NCBI GenBank assembly: GCA_011799875.1
Contig: CM022303.1
Location: forward strand, 302,854,566 to 302,918,565
Direction: 5' to 3'
DNA: 64,000 bases
From: Thinopyrum elongatum
Taxonomy: Eukaryota > Streptophyta > Magnoliopsida > Poales > Poaceae
The notes below the pieces were generated by a model that did not search any database, was not told where the DNA came from, and saw only the letters and a list, made by a program, of their open reading frames with translations. A program made the position numbers and the translations under genes. Positions 53,281-64,000 of the stretch are shown in pieces (the first letter of the stretch is position 1; every line of letters begins with the position of its first letter).

Positions 53281-56200
53281 TCCTAGGAATGGACTGGTTG
53301 ACGAAGTTTCAAGGAAACATTGACTGTGCCTGCAAGACGATTTTGCTCACCACCCCGGAGCAGAAGAGGATCAAGTATGTATCCAGACGCACACCAATGA
53401 AGAATCAGGTGAATTCCCTCACGGGAGTTGTTCAGGAGGAAGTGTCGCCAGTGCAAGATTTTCCTGATGTATTTCCGGAGGAATTACCAGGAATGCCACC
53501 GGACAGAGACATTGAGTTTTTGATTGAGTTATTGCCCGGCACAGCCCCAATATCCAAGAGACCTTATCGGATGCCCCCTAATGATTTGGAAGAGATCAAG
53601 AAGCAAATTAATGAGCTATTGAAGAAGGGATATATTCGGCCAAGCTCGTCACCTTGTGGAGCCCCAGTTCTTTTGGTAGAGAAGAAGGATGGAACCCTGA
53701 GAATGGTTGTGGATTATCGTTCGTTGAACGATGTGACCATCAAGAATAAGTACCCTCTGCCAGTGATTAATGATTTATTTGATCAGCAAGTTGGAGCCAA
53801 AGTATTCTCCAAGATCGATCTTCGATCAGGGTATCATCAGTTGAAGATTCGTGAACAGGATATACCCAAAACAGCTTTCACCACCAAGTATGGTTTATAT
53901 GAGTATACCGTCATGTCATTTGGACTGACTAATGCCCCCGCGTATTTTATGAGCATGATGAACAAGGTGTTTATGGAATATCTGGACCAGTTTGTCGTGG
54001 TGTTCATCGATGACATATTGGTTTTCTCCAAGAGCGAGGAAGAGCATAAGGAACATGTGCGTCTAGTTCTGGAGAAACTCCGAGAACATCAGTTATATGC
54101 TAAGTTCAGCAAATGTGAATTTTGGCTGAAGGAAGTCGTATTCCTCGGACATGTTATTTCAGGAGAAGGAATAGCAGTCGACCCCACCAAGGTAGAATCG
54201 GTCACCAAATGGAAGTCCCCCACCTCAGTCAAGGAGATCCGTAGTTCTCTCGGACTTGCAGGATATTATTGGAGATTTATTATGAATTTCTCCAAGATTT
54301 CTAAACCCATGACTGAGCTGTTGAAGAACGAAACCAAGTACCTTTGGACCGAGGATTGTGAAGCCAGTTTTCAGGATCTGAAGAAACGTTTGGTTACAGC
54401 CCCAGTGCTAATTTTGCCGGACATACACAAGGATTACCAGGTATATTGTGATGCTTCTCGTCCAGGACTCGGAGGAGTGCTCATGCAGGAAGGAAAGGTT
54501 CTAGCTTATACCTCCAGACAGCTACGACCTCACGAGATGAATTATGCCACACACGATTTGGAGTTAGCAGCCGTAGTGCACACACTCAAGACCTAGAGAC
54601 ATTTCCTTATCGGAAACAGTTGTGATGTTTACACGGATCATAAGAGCTTGAAGTATATTTTCATGCAGAAGGAGCTGAACCTCCGGCAGAGGAGATGGCT
54701 TGAATTGATCAAGGACTATGACATGAGATTGCATTATCACCCAGGGAAGGCAAATGTTGTAGTGGATGCCTTGAGCCGTAACTGCTATGTGAACACCCTC
54801 ATAGCTGGAGGATTACCTCAGGTGTTAGCCGACGATGTCAGAGAGCTCTGACTGGAGATAGTACCGAGAGGATTTGTCACCACCCTGGATATTCAGTCCA
54901 CTTTCACTGAAAGAATCCATGAAGCCCAGAAGACGGACAAGGAAATTGCAGAGATAAAGGAAAGGATGAGTAACAGAAAGGCTAAATGTTTTCGTGAGGA
55001 TGAGCACGGAACTTTATGGTTTGAGGATCGTATCTATGTGCCCAATGACCCAGAGGTCAGGAAGTTAATTCTTCAGGAGGCCCATGACTCACTGTACTTG
55101 ATTCACCGAGGAAACACCAAGATGTATCTAGATTTGAAGGAAAGTTTCTGGTGGACAGGTATGAAGAAGGATATTGCCGAGTACGTAGCAGTATGCGATG
55201 TTTGTCAGCGAGTAAAGGCGGAACAACAGAAGCCAGCAGGGTTACTTCAACCTCTGCCGATACCCGAGTGGAAATGGGAAAAACTTGGAATTGATTTTAT
55301 CACAGGATTACCCAGGACTCGTTCAGGTTATGATTCTATCTGGGTAGTGGTTGATCGTTTGACCAAGGTAGCTCATTTCATTCCCGTGAAGACCACATAT
55401 ACCAGCGCTAAGTTAGCCAAGATATACATGACTAGGATCGTATCTCTGCATGGAGTTCCGAGGAGTATCGTGTCAGATAGAGGAACACAATTTACCTCAA
55501 AGTTTTGGAATCAGTTGCATGAAACTTTGGGTACAAGGCTGGAGTTCAGTACAGCTTTTCATCCGCAGACAGATGGACAGACCGAGAGAGTCAATCAGAT
55601 TCTGGAGGACATGTTGAGAGCCTATGCGCTAGACTATGGATCTAGCTTGGATGATAATTTGCCATACGCAAAGTTCTCATACAACAACAGCTACCAGACC
55701 AGTCTGAAGATGGCCCCTTTCGAAGCTCTATACGGAAGGAGGTGTAGAACACCATTGATGTGGGATGGTGTTGGAGACCGAAAGCTTTTTGGTCGCGATC
55801 TTATCAGAGACTCTGAAGAGAAGGTCAAGCTGATTCGAGACAGACTTAAGATAGCTCAGTCAAGACAGAAGAGTTATGCCGACAGTAAATGCAAGGAAGT
55901 AACGTACGAAGCGGGAGATCGAGCATATCTCTGTGTGTCCCCACTTCGAGGAATCAAGATGTTCAGTGTTAAAGGAAAGTTAGCACCCAGGTTCATTGGC
56001 CCATACAAAATCCTCGAACGTAAAGGAGAAGTTGCATACAAGCTGGAATTGCCGGAAGGATTGTCAGGAGTTCACGATGTCTTCCATGTTTCCCAGCTGA
56101 AGAAATGCCATGCTGAGATGGCCGATATTCCTTTGAGAGACACAGTGCCCCTAGAGGCCATACAGCTTGACAGTGATCTGACTTATGAGGAGAAACCCAT

Positions 56201-56378
56201 CAGAATTGTCGAGACTGCGAACAGAGTTACCCGCAGCAAGATCATCAAGTTCTGCAAGGTTCTGTGTAGCCACCACTCCGAGGAGGAAGCCACCTGGGAG
56301 CGAGAAGAAGATCTTTGTCGAGACCACCCGCACCTATTTGCTAGCCAACCCAAATCTCGAGGGCGAGATTTATCTTAA
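53271..56378 (+). pseudogene. Pol (RT, RNase H, integrase, chromodomain-like tail) of element G
   Basis: One frame of about 1,035 codons with only two stops (TAG 54594-54596, where Trp is usual before 'RHFL'; TGA 54849-54851). RT: '[20 protein letters not shown]', '[13 protein letters not shown]', '[11 protein letters not shown]' and catalytic '[10 protein letters not shown]'. RNase H: '[16 protein letters not shown]', '[12 protein letters not shown]' and '[11 protein letters not shown]'. Integrase: zinc region with 'HDSLYLIH' and 'CDVCQRVK'; core 'GIDFITGLP' (Asp), 'IVSDRGTQF' (Asp) and 'TDGQTERVNQ' (Glu); then 'PRFIGPYKILERKGEVAY'. The C-terminal 70 residues ('VTRSKIIKFCKVLCSHHSEE', 'ATWEREEDL') match the chromodomain region of chromoviruses, which guides insertion into heterochromatin. 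A well-preserved but dead copy. Confidence 0.9.
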
Positions 56379-56390
56379 GGTGGGTAGGTT
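56377..56390 (+). other. Polypurine tract of element G
   Basis: 'aaggtgggtaggtt' directly before TGTAACATCCC of the 3' LTR; it overlaps the stop of pol by one base or so. Confidence 0.65.
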
Positions 56391-59300
56391 TGTAACATCC
56401 CAAATTTTCAATTTGGAATGTTTTACAATTATTAGCTAAGAATCTATGCATTTTGTTTTAATTGAGTGGCATTTGGAAATTTCAGAGGCATTTGAGTTTT
56501 ATTTGAATTTGGATTCAACTTGGTATTTGAAAATTCATTTCAAATATCCCTCACAAATAATTGAGCAAAGGTATGAGAGGAGCTAAAATGACACTCCAAA
56601 AATGTCAGAAGAAAACAATGCCAAAAGTTTTGAATTCAAATTTGAGTTTCATTTGGAATTTTCAAAAAAATGTTTTTATAAAGTTTGGATTTCGCCTCTA
56701 TAAAATAGTTCACTATTTAGGATTTATTTTTCTGAGAATTTTGATATATATATATATGTCCTATATAAAAGTATTTTTATTTTCTATTTTTATTTTATTT
56801 TCTTCTAAGTCTTATTATCAAAAAAAACTCATGCACCAGCCAGGCCAACCGGCCCAGCCAGCACCCGAGCCGGCCCAGCCAGCAGCGAGCCAGCCAGCCC
56901 AGCGCCGCGCCCGCACCCGATCCCCTCTCCCCTCGGTCGCTCGACCCAACCCTCTTCTCACTCTCACTGACCGCGGGGCCCGCCCTCATCTCTTACCCCT
57001 CGCCCACGCCTCGCTCAACTCCTAGTCGGAGCGCGTCCAGAGCGCCGCCGCGGTTCTGATCCTCGCGGGATCGCGCTCCGAGACCTACCCCTGCCCCATG
57101 AAGGTGCCCTATATAGAGCCCTCATTCTCCTCTCTCTCACCCCCTAAAACCCTACCCCAACCATCACCGTATCCCGCGCCACCTCCGTCCTGATCTCGTT
57201 CTGCTGCCGTCGTTCACCCTCGCCGCCCGACGCCGATGAGCCTTCCCCTGCCTCCACGTTCTGCCAGCTGAACCCCCTCAAGCTCCCTCACCTTCCTGAC
57301 ATCCTCTCGTCGCCCAGGGACCTTCGACGCTGCCGCCTCAAGCATCGCCGTCGACCACCGGAGCTGCAGAGCACCAAGCTCCGCAACTCATCGTCTCGAC
57401 TGTCTCCGTCGTCCCCGACCGCCGCCGACATCACCAACCTCTCCGCCTCGCTCCTCCGCATCGCCCCGACGCTACTGCGGTCTTCCCCGACCACCGGAGC
57501 ATTGCCGGCGACTGCACCCGAGCCACCGCCGTCCATCGCTGCCGTCGAGTCCTCTGTAAGCCGCCCGTTTCCCCCTCCGCCGTTGGATCGCGAGTCAACG
57601 CGCTAGATTAGATCACGTGAAGGGTTAGGTTTTTTCTTAGTAGATCGGTTTATTTCCTGGTTTAGTTTACGGTTTTATTTTAGATTTAGTCGGTTTAACA
57701 GATCGGTTTTCTACTATTTAGCCGTATGCGTTTTAGTTATGTTACGGCCAACGCGTTTTATAGATTGGATCGCCCACCCCCCCCCCCACCTAGGTCCATT
57801 AGCGCCCGTCTATTTTTTTTTCATTTCTGTTTTTAAAACAGAAAAGTTTCAATCTTGTAAAATCTATAACTCGTAGGATATTTAATATTTTCTAGTGATT
57901 TTTTTTCTCTAGTTGGGAAATTTCGTAAAGTGTCTGTAGATATAAATTTTGTCCATGTTTGAAGTTTTAAAAATTGATTTGCATGAATTTTGTTCAGATC
58001 ACCACATTTGCAATAACTAGAGCTAGGATTAATATTTTTAGGCGATTCTTTTTGCTACTATTTTCTTGTGACCTTAGCTATCAGTAGGTTTAGTTTGGGA
58101 AGTTTATAAAAAATTAAAATTAGTTTAGCTGCGAAAACAGTACTATTTTGTTATTTATTGGCTTTTGCACTATTTCTTTTGCTTTAAATTGTTTTAAATT
58201 AGTTTATTTTGTTATTTTTTGTTTTGTTCAGATTAGGTTCTAGAAAAAAATGTTTTAGTTGGTTATTTCTTTTTCTTACTAGAAACTTGTTTTAGGCATA
58301 AAAGGAGTTTTATAATAGCTATTAATGCGATTCTTTTTGCATAAAATTTATTTGCTGTTTTCTTTTTTGTTATTTAATAAAAACCTTATTTTAGTTCTGT
58401 TAAAGAAAGTTTTAATGGTAGAAAACTATTTTTATAGCTTGTTTCACTAGTAGTAAAAACTTGGTATTGATTTTATGACTTTCTGTGGTTTTCTCTTTGG
58501 ATTTCTTTATGTGTTATGTTGATTTGTCATTTACTAAGTTTACTTGTTGTTATGTTACTGTATTGTATGATGGTATGCTTATTATGCCTTGTTTGCTTCA
58601 ATAGAATTCCCGGAGTGCGAGGCTTGCTACTACGAGTCGCTAGCTTTCGAAGATCGTCAGCAAGGCAAGTCTTGATCATGAATTTTAATACCTATGTTTT
58701 ATTGCATTAGTAGTATTTCCTCACCACCATGCATGCAGTGGGAGAAATTGAATCAAGTCTTGAGTAGTATCATGTGGTAGGTTGACCCAAAATCCCTTTG
58801 TTACCATTGCCCGGGACGCTGTAGTACTTATGCTAGGCTTCATAGACGGGGTTGGTTGAGTGATTAATATGGGAGATGTGAGAGTCAAGATGATGACAAC
58901 CCCATGACTTCAAGATGCTCAAGATGGACTTCAAATTCACTACTGGGTGGAGGATGGTTGATGGGCACCCTGGAGCAACCAGCGGATGGCCGGGATGCAT
59001 GGAGAACCGCCAGGACATCTTGCGGAAAGCTTCACCCAGCCACGAAGAGATGGATGGATACCCCATGACCGGAAGCTTACTTGTGCAGCCGCAAGCCATT
59101 ATGGGATCTAGCTTGGTCGACCCTAGGTGTGACTCCGGATGGACGGTGCCAGCAGATGTAGAAGAACGGTAGGAAATGGATGGGCACCGACAGTGGCCTA
59201 GAGAAACTCTACGGGAGACCCTGTTTCGTTCGTCCCGTCTTCAAACACCAGGCAGTGCGAGGACATAGAGGACGGAACGAATCTTGTGGGTAAAGTGCAC

Positions 59301-59931
59301 AAGACTCTGCAGAGTAGAAACCTAATCGATTAGCCGTGTTCCCTTTTACAAACAACTGAGCCTCTGGAATTGGAGTATTTCGGAAATCTCAACACCAAAC
59401 ATAATAAAATGATGGGTTATAATGATTTCGGGTATGAGGTACTAGTTGGCGGAACCATCTCAATAACAACCAACATTTTTTAGTAATTACAAGCAAGTCC
59501 TTTTTGTTGTAGGAAAAAATTGGCTTTTTCGCAAAAACTTAAACTTAGAGCCCCACAGCCAAATTGCATATAGTGATAGCATTATTATTATTATCTATCT
59601 TTCTATGACTTGCCGACATATTCAAAATGCTGACCTACACGGCTGCAACGTCTCATGTTGCAGAGGAGTTTTTCGACCAGGAGTGATGCTATGATCTATG
59701 CTCAGTGATTGCCCTATGGAGTCGGATGGACTCACTTACCATCTACGCTTCTCATGAGTTGGCCTTCTGCCGAATTTATTCTATTGTAATAAAGACTCTA
59801 TATGAGAATCGTGTAATAAATCAGGTGTGATTGAACTTCGAATTTTTCATCAATGTACTATGTGTACCAGCATGATCTTGGGATGGTATAGATACACAGA
59901 GACTTGACCGATTTCGGGTCGGGTCGCTACA
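56391..59931 (+). repeat. 3' LTR of element G (3.5 kb)
   Basis: 3541 bp from TGTAACATCCC to GGGTCGCTACA. The U3 region is AT-rich, followed by 'ccagcc/ggcccagcc' low complexity at 56838-56910. A TATA box 'ccctatatagagcc' lies at 57107-57120. A GC-rich leader with a run of about 13 C (57777-57789) and a long T-rich tail follow. No ORF in it is supported. No 5' partner exists in the window to confirm borders. Confidence 0.75.
57110..57116 (+). promoter_or_regulatory. TATA box of element G LTR
   Basis: 'gtgccctatatagagccctc' at the change from AT-rich U3 to a C/T-rich leader ('ctcctctctctcacccccta'). Confidence 0.55.
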
Positions 59932-59933
59932 TT

Positions 59934-60182
59934 CATGTGTCAGGGGATGGTGGAGCGTAGACTCAATGGTAACCACTCCATGACCGGATTGATTATCTTC
60001 AGGCCCAAGTTTATGACATACAAAACCTAAATTTGGAGTATGAAGCTAGGTTTAAAGGTATGAGTTTGGTTGCAAATTTCAGGACTCCGAAAACTCGCTC
60101 ATATTTTTATGATGGAGAACCTATGCCTTGGAAGCCGGAGGACAATCCCACCACTTCTTCATCACCAAAGAAAGACACTTGA
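59934..60182 (+). pseudogene. Last codons of the 3' ORF of E2
   Basis: In the frame ending at TGA 60180-60182 the text runs 'LHDRIDYLQAQVYDIQNLNL', 'YEARFKGMSLVANFRTPKTR' and 'PMPWKPEDNPTTSSSPKKDT', with two stops near 59958-59972. It has a coiled-coil-like helix and a Ser/Lys end as in the E1 acidic ORF ('SSSSPPKET'), and the same position before the 3' untranslated part. Function unknown. Confidence 0.5.
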
Positions 60183-61751
60183 GTACACGAGTATGGGTAC
60201 CACCCTTGACTTGTTCCAAGTTTGGGGGAGGTGCCCCGATATTGTATGACCATCACTTTTATCATCATTATCTATCTTAGTTCGATCCTTAGTTATTTCA
60301 TGATTTAGAAGAATAAAGTTTTAGTATGATTTAGTTTTGAGTGCTTGTTTTGTGATCTATTTATCCATGTAATTGTGTGAGAGTTATATAATAAAGAGTA
60401 GTTTTGATTTTTTCTTTGCTTTCTTGTTTCAATCTTGGTAATGAAAGAAAAATAATAAAGAATGAAAAGATCATATGCTAATCCCATGGGGAGTATTGAC
60501 TTCACATAAAAGAAGCATAGTGGATAAAATTTGTTGGAAGTTGGCAAACATAGCATTGGTCATTGGTGCAATTCATGAAAAAAGTAATGAAGGAAGAGAG
60601 GTCTCACATATAAATATACCATCTTGGACATCTTTTATGATTGTGAACCCCCATTACATATTCTATATCAATTAGAAGACATTGGACAAGGAAGACAATG
60701 TAATGAATTATGGTTGCTTATATTCACATAGAAGTTATATTGTCATGGATCCTCTAACATGTGGTGCTTGTCTAGGATCTTTTGCTAGCCAAAATTCGCG
60801 CCAAGTAGAGATACTACTTGTGCATCCAAAACCCTTAAACCCAGTTTCATGCCATGAGTGTCCACCATACCTACCTATGGATTGAATAAGATCCTTCAAG
60901 TCAGTTGCCATCGGTGCATAAAGCAATAAAAATTGCTCCTAAATATGTATGATATTTTATTGTAAGGGAAAATAAGATTTGTATGATCTTGTGATGGCAA
61001 AGAAATAAAAGTGACGGACTACATAATAAAGGTTGCTATCACAAGCGGCAATATAAAGTGACGTTCCTTTACATTAAGAGCTTGCACATCCAAAAAAACA
61101 AGCACATGACAACCTCTGCTTCCCTCTATGAAGGGCCTATCTTTTACATTATGTATTTATTTTTATGCAAGAGTCAATAATGTTCATCCCTATTCCGCTC
61201 TATGAACTCTTTAGTGGCAAGCATCATGTGGTGGGGATAGATCCAGATATATATATATCCCGTTGAATGTAGGTGATCATGAGTTACTATTGTTGACATT
61301 ATCCTCTAGATAAATAAGTTTGGAGGCATAACTATGAGCCCCTATCTTTCTATGTGTCTGACTGAAACGTTTGCTCTATAAATATGCCTTGAGTGTCAGC
61401 AATCATAGAAGAGTAAATGATAGTTGAGTATGTGAACTTGCCAAACAAAGCTCTTACATAGACTCTTCCTGAAAATATGATGGATTGTGATTGTTTCAAT
61501 GACTGAGATCATGGTTTGTTAGTTTCCAATAAAGTTTATGTTTCATACTTTAGTTTCTGAAAGAATTGTTAATTTAGCATGAGAAGTTTTATGATGATGC
61601 ATTGCTGCTATGTTAATGACCATGATGCTCTCATGTCCGTATTTTATTTTTTATCGACACCTCTCTCTCTCTCTCTCTCTCTAAACATGTGGTCGTGATT
61701 ATCGATTTCGGCTTTCGCTTGAGGACAAGCGAGGTCTAAGCTTGGGGGAGT
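60183..61751 (+). other. 3' untranslated part and polypurine tract of E2
   Basis: AT-rich, non-coding. Shared with E1 in inverted form: 'gtttgggggaggtgccccg' at 60220 and 'gaggacaagcgaggtctaag' at 61721. A (ct)n run of about 10 units lies at 61663-61683. The tract 'aagcttgggggagt' (61738-61751) precedes the LTR. Confidence 0.8.
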
Positions 61752-63272
61752 TGATACGTCCATTTTGCATCATGTTTTCCTACTGTTGTTTATTGTGTTT
61801 TGGATTGTTATTTCACTTTATGATGCAATTTTTATGCCTTTTCTCTCTTATTTTGCAAGTTTCACATGAAGAGGGAGACTGCCGGTAGCTGGAATTCTTG
61901 ACCGGAAAGGGCTACAACAGAGATAGCTATTCTGCACAACTCCTAATGACCTGAAAATTACGAAGAATTTTCTTTGGAATATATAAAAATTATTGGCGAA
62001 AGAAATACCAGAAGGGGACCAGCCAGGCAGCCACAAGCCTAGGGGCGCGCCCTACCCCCCAGGGCGCACCCCCCGAGCTTGTGGGGCCGCTGGCATGCCT
62101 CCAAGGCCCATCTTCTCCTATATGATGCCATTTGCCCTAGAAAAAAATCATAAGAAGACTTTCGGGACGAAGCGCCACCGTCTCGAGGAGGAGCCTGGGT
62201 AGGAGCACTTTTGCTCTTCAGCTTAGCAATTCCGCTGGGGACACTTCCCTCCGGGAGGGGGAAATCGAAGCCATCGACATCTCCAATGATCCTCTCATCA
62301 TGGGAGGACCAATCTTCATCAACTTCTTCACCAGCACCATCTCATCTCAAACCCTAGTTCATCTCTTCTATTCTATCTTTGCCTCAAAACCTTAGATTGG
62401 TACCTGTGGGTTCCTAGTAGTGTTGATTACATCTTGTAGTTGATGCTAGTTGGTTTATTTGGTGGAAGATTATATATTCAGATCCTTAATGGTATTCAAT
62501 ACCCCTCTGATCTTATACATGAATATGATTTGTGAGTAGTTGCTTTTGTTCTTGAGGACATTCGAGAAGTCTTGTTATAAGTAATCATGTGAAGTTGGTA
62601 TTCGTTCGATATTTTGATGATATGTATGTTGTTGCTTCCTTTAGTGGTGTCATGTGAACATTGACTACATGACACTTCACCATATTTGGGCCTAAGGGAA
62701 GGCATTGTGGAGTAATAAGTAGATGATGGGTTGCTAGAGTGACATAAGCTTAAACCCTAGTTTATGCGTTATTTCGTAAGGGCCTGATTTGGATCCATAT
62801 GTTTCATGCTATGGTTAGATTTATGTTAATTCTTCATTTGTAGCTGCGGATGCTTGCGAAAGGGGGTAATCATAAGTGGGTTTCTTGTTCAAGTAAGAAC
62901 AACACCCAAGCATCCGTCCACCCACATATCAAATTATCAAAGTAGCGAACGTGAATCAACTAAACATGATGAACATGACTAGACGACAATTCCCATGTGT
63001 CCTCGAGAGCACTTTGCTTTATATAAGAGAACTTTCAGGCTTGTCCTTTACTATAAAAGGATTGGGCCACCTTGCTGCACCTTTGATACTAGTGTTACTT
63101 GTTACCCATTACGAATTATCTTGCTACAAAACTATCTATCACTACTACCTACAACACTTGCAAATAATATCTTAGTGAAAACCGCTTGTCATTTCCTTTT
63201 GCTCCTCGTTGGGTTTGACACTCTTACTTATCGAAAGAACTACGATTGATCCCCTATACTTGTGGGTCATTA
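61752..63272 (+). repeat. 3' LTR of E2
   Basis: About 1521 bp from TGATACGTCCATTTTGC to 'cttgtgggtcatta'. Same order of landmarks as the E1 LTR but without the MITE. It contains the GC hairpin 'ggggcgcgccctaccccccagggcgc' region at 62041-62070. The expected terminal CA reads TA in both copies, so the exact end is uncertain by a few bases. Confidence 0.8.
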
Positions 63273-63360
63273 GCGCCGCCACCACCGGTGGCACCCCCAT
63301 CTTAGTCCCCACCGGCACGGCTGCCATCATCATCATCATCATCATCACCGCCGCGCCGGT
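63273..63360. repeat. GC-rich spacer with CAT microsatellite
   Basis: 88 bp between E2 and H with a (cat)7-type run at 63324-63347. No ORF. It may be a remnant of an older sequence. Confidence 0.6.
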
Positions 63361-63931
63361 TGAGGGAGTCCTGTACTAGGGGGTCCTCGGGGTGCCGGCT
63401 CATCTCGCGTGGTGTTGGGGATATTATTACTGGGCGTAAACCGGCCAGGAGAGGCCGGGTTATCCCCATAATGAGTTATTTATATTTGAAGCCCATGAAG
63501 ACAAGGAGTATGGCGCTTTATGAAGGCCCAGGGCCCAAAGGCGGATTAAGGGCTTGTAGGTGTAAATCGCCATATTATATGTAACTTGTAAGATTAGAAA
63601 AGAGTAGAGACCGAGCCGGACACGTTTATGAGCCGGCCTCGGGATTCTGTAAACCGACGGGCGTCAACCCATGTATATAAGGGGACGACCCGGCGGCGGT
63701 TGGAGACAGACAACAACTCGAGAGCCAGGCATAGCGGATTCGCTCCTTGGTCATCGAAACCCTAGCAATTCCACAACAACTGGATTAGGCCTTTACCTTC
63801 ACCGCAAGGGGCCGAACCAGTATAAACTCTCTGCGTCCCTTGTCCGCTTTAACCCCTTTAAGCTAACCCGTCGCGATGGCTCCACGACTAAGTCCTTTCT
63901 CTAGGACATCTGCCGTGATAAGGCCACGACA
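63361..63931 (+). repeat. 5' LTR of element H
   Basis: The left border is set by TG after 'cgccggt', the right border by the PBS. The leader after the TATA box contains 'aaccctagcaattccacaac', usual for this group. Confidence 0.75.
63672..63684 (+). promoter_or_regulatory. TATA box of element H LTR
   Basis: 'ccatgtatataaggggacga', about 250 bp before the end of the LTR. Confidence 0.6.
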
Positions 63932-63932
63932 G

Positions 63933-63951
63933 TTGGCGCCCACCGTGGGGC
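63933..63951 (+). other. Primer binding site of element H
   Basis: 'ttggcgcccaccgtggggc' begins one base after the LTR end. The TTGGCGCC start is shared with tRNA-Asp-type sites. Confidence 0.7.
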
Positions 63952-64000
63952 TATCGCACGATGGTTTTGAGTTCTTAGAGGGCAGCTTCGAAGGACTCAA

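Larger units (their letters stand above)
52431..59931 (+). mobile_element. Element G: chromovirus (Tekay/Del type), 5' end lost
   Basis: Gag C-terminal part, protease, RT, RNase H, integrase with a chromodomain-like tail, polypurine tract and a 3.5-kb 3' LTR. The 5' LTR and the start of gag are missing. Lineage is inferred from pol type, the C-terminal tail and the LTR start TGTAACATCCC. Confidence 0.85.
59932..63272 (+). mobile_element. Element E2: 3' end and LTR of an E1-type element, inverted to E1
   Basis: Starts at the right edge of G's LTR with the end of an ORF (to 60182), continues with a 3' untranslated part, a polypurine tract and a full LTR (61752-63272). From 60183 on it is an inverted homolog of 36517-40080. 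The 5' nine-tenths of the element are absent. Confidence 0.85.
63361..64000 (+). mobile_element. Element H: 5' LTR, PBS and leader of a Gypsy, continues past the window
   Basis: LTR 63361-63931 (TGAGGGAGTCC to CCACGACA, 571 bp), PBS 'ttggcgcccaccgtggggc' at 63933-63951, and the first 49 bp of the leader. A TATA box 'tgtatataagggg' lies at 63672-63684. PBS and LTR type suggest a Tat-type Gypsy transcribed rightwards. Confidence 0.8.

Noticed and set aside
56561..57536. Possible plus- and minus-strand ORFs in the GC-rich part of the G LTR (Pro/Ala- or Arg-rich).
   Set aside because: Low-complexity leader of an LTR after a TATA box; no domain and no match to known retrotransposon proteins.
36512..63277. 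'TTAGC' follows the LTR end in both E1 and E2, as if a shared 5-bp target duplication.
   Set aside because: The two are inverted, so a single insertion would not give this. The LTR ends read TA instead of CA, leaving the border uncertain, and the match may be partly LTR sequence.
1..64000. CRISPR arrays, bacterial operons, tRNA or rRNA genes.
   Set aside because: No regular short repeat-spacer pattern, Shine-Dalgarno-led gene series or tRNA/rRNA motifs were seen; tandem repeats here have long or irregular units without spacers.

Overview
This window looks like intergenic DNA of a large-genome grass, most likely a Triticeae species (wheat, barley, Aegilops). The inference rests on the dense nest of Gypsy LTR retrotransposons, on LTR types typical of these genomes, and on the TE-borne grass protein families. 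I found no intact host gene, rRNA, tRNA or CRISPR. Almost every coding stretch is transposable-element protein carrying stops and frameshifts. Element letters A-H are mine; family names are avoided where I cannot be sure.

Layout. 1-7225: a probable class II (TIR DNA transposon) region. It has 'cacacggt'-type subterminal repeats, three minus-strand gene remnants (one spliced and B3-like, two unrecognised) and three tandem-repeat blocks (units of about 246, 500 and 95 bp). 7226-13270: element A, a minus-strand Tat-type Gypsy with a 3' LTR, an antisense (+) ORF encoding an AT-hook/B3-like protein, internal tandem repeats, an internally deleted RT and gag-protease. 13584-25818: element B, a minus-strand Tat-type Gypsy with a 5' LTR, a near-complete gag-pol, a spliced antisense (+) ORF of the 'putative gypsy-type transposon' family and a 3' LTR fragment. 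25819-33237: element C, a relative of B that lacks its 3' end. 33238-36516: element D, a 5' fragment (LTR, PBS, gag, start of protease) of another minus-strand Gypsy. 36517-45492: element E1, a minus-strand Athila-type element with a Mutator-like MITE in its LTR. 45493-52430: element F, a non-autonomous Athila-related element (+) with both LTRs. 52431-59931: element G, a Tekay/Del-type chromovirus (+) with a long pol and a 3.5-kb 3' LTR. 59932-63272: element E2, the 3' end and LTR of an E1-type element in the opposite orientation. 63361-64000: element H, a Gypsy 5' LTR and PBS running off the window.

How the parts relate. A and B share one plan on the minus strand: gag-protease-pol, then an extra ORF on the opposite strand, then the 3' LTR. 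In B the antisense ORF is the known grass family; in A the same slot holds a DNA-binding protein gene with its own TATA box. E1 and E2 form an inverted pair, with arms of about 3 kb, around F and G. Many junctions are deletions with microhomology or filler rather than clean insertions. Many nonsense codons fit CAG to TAG or CGA to TGA changes, as expected from decay of methylated DNA.
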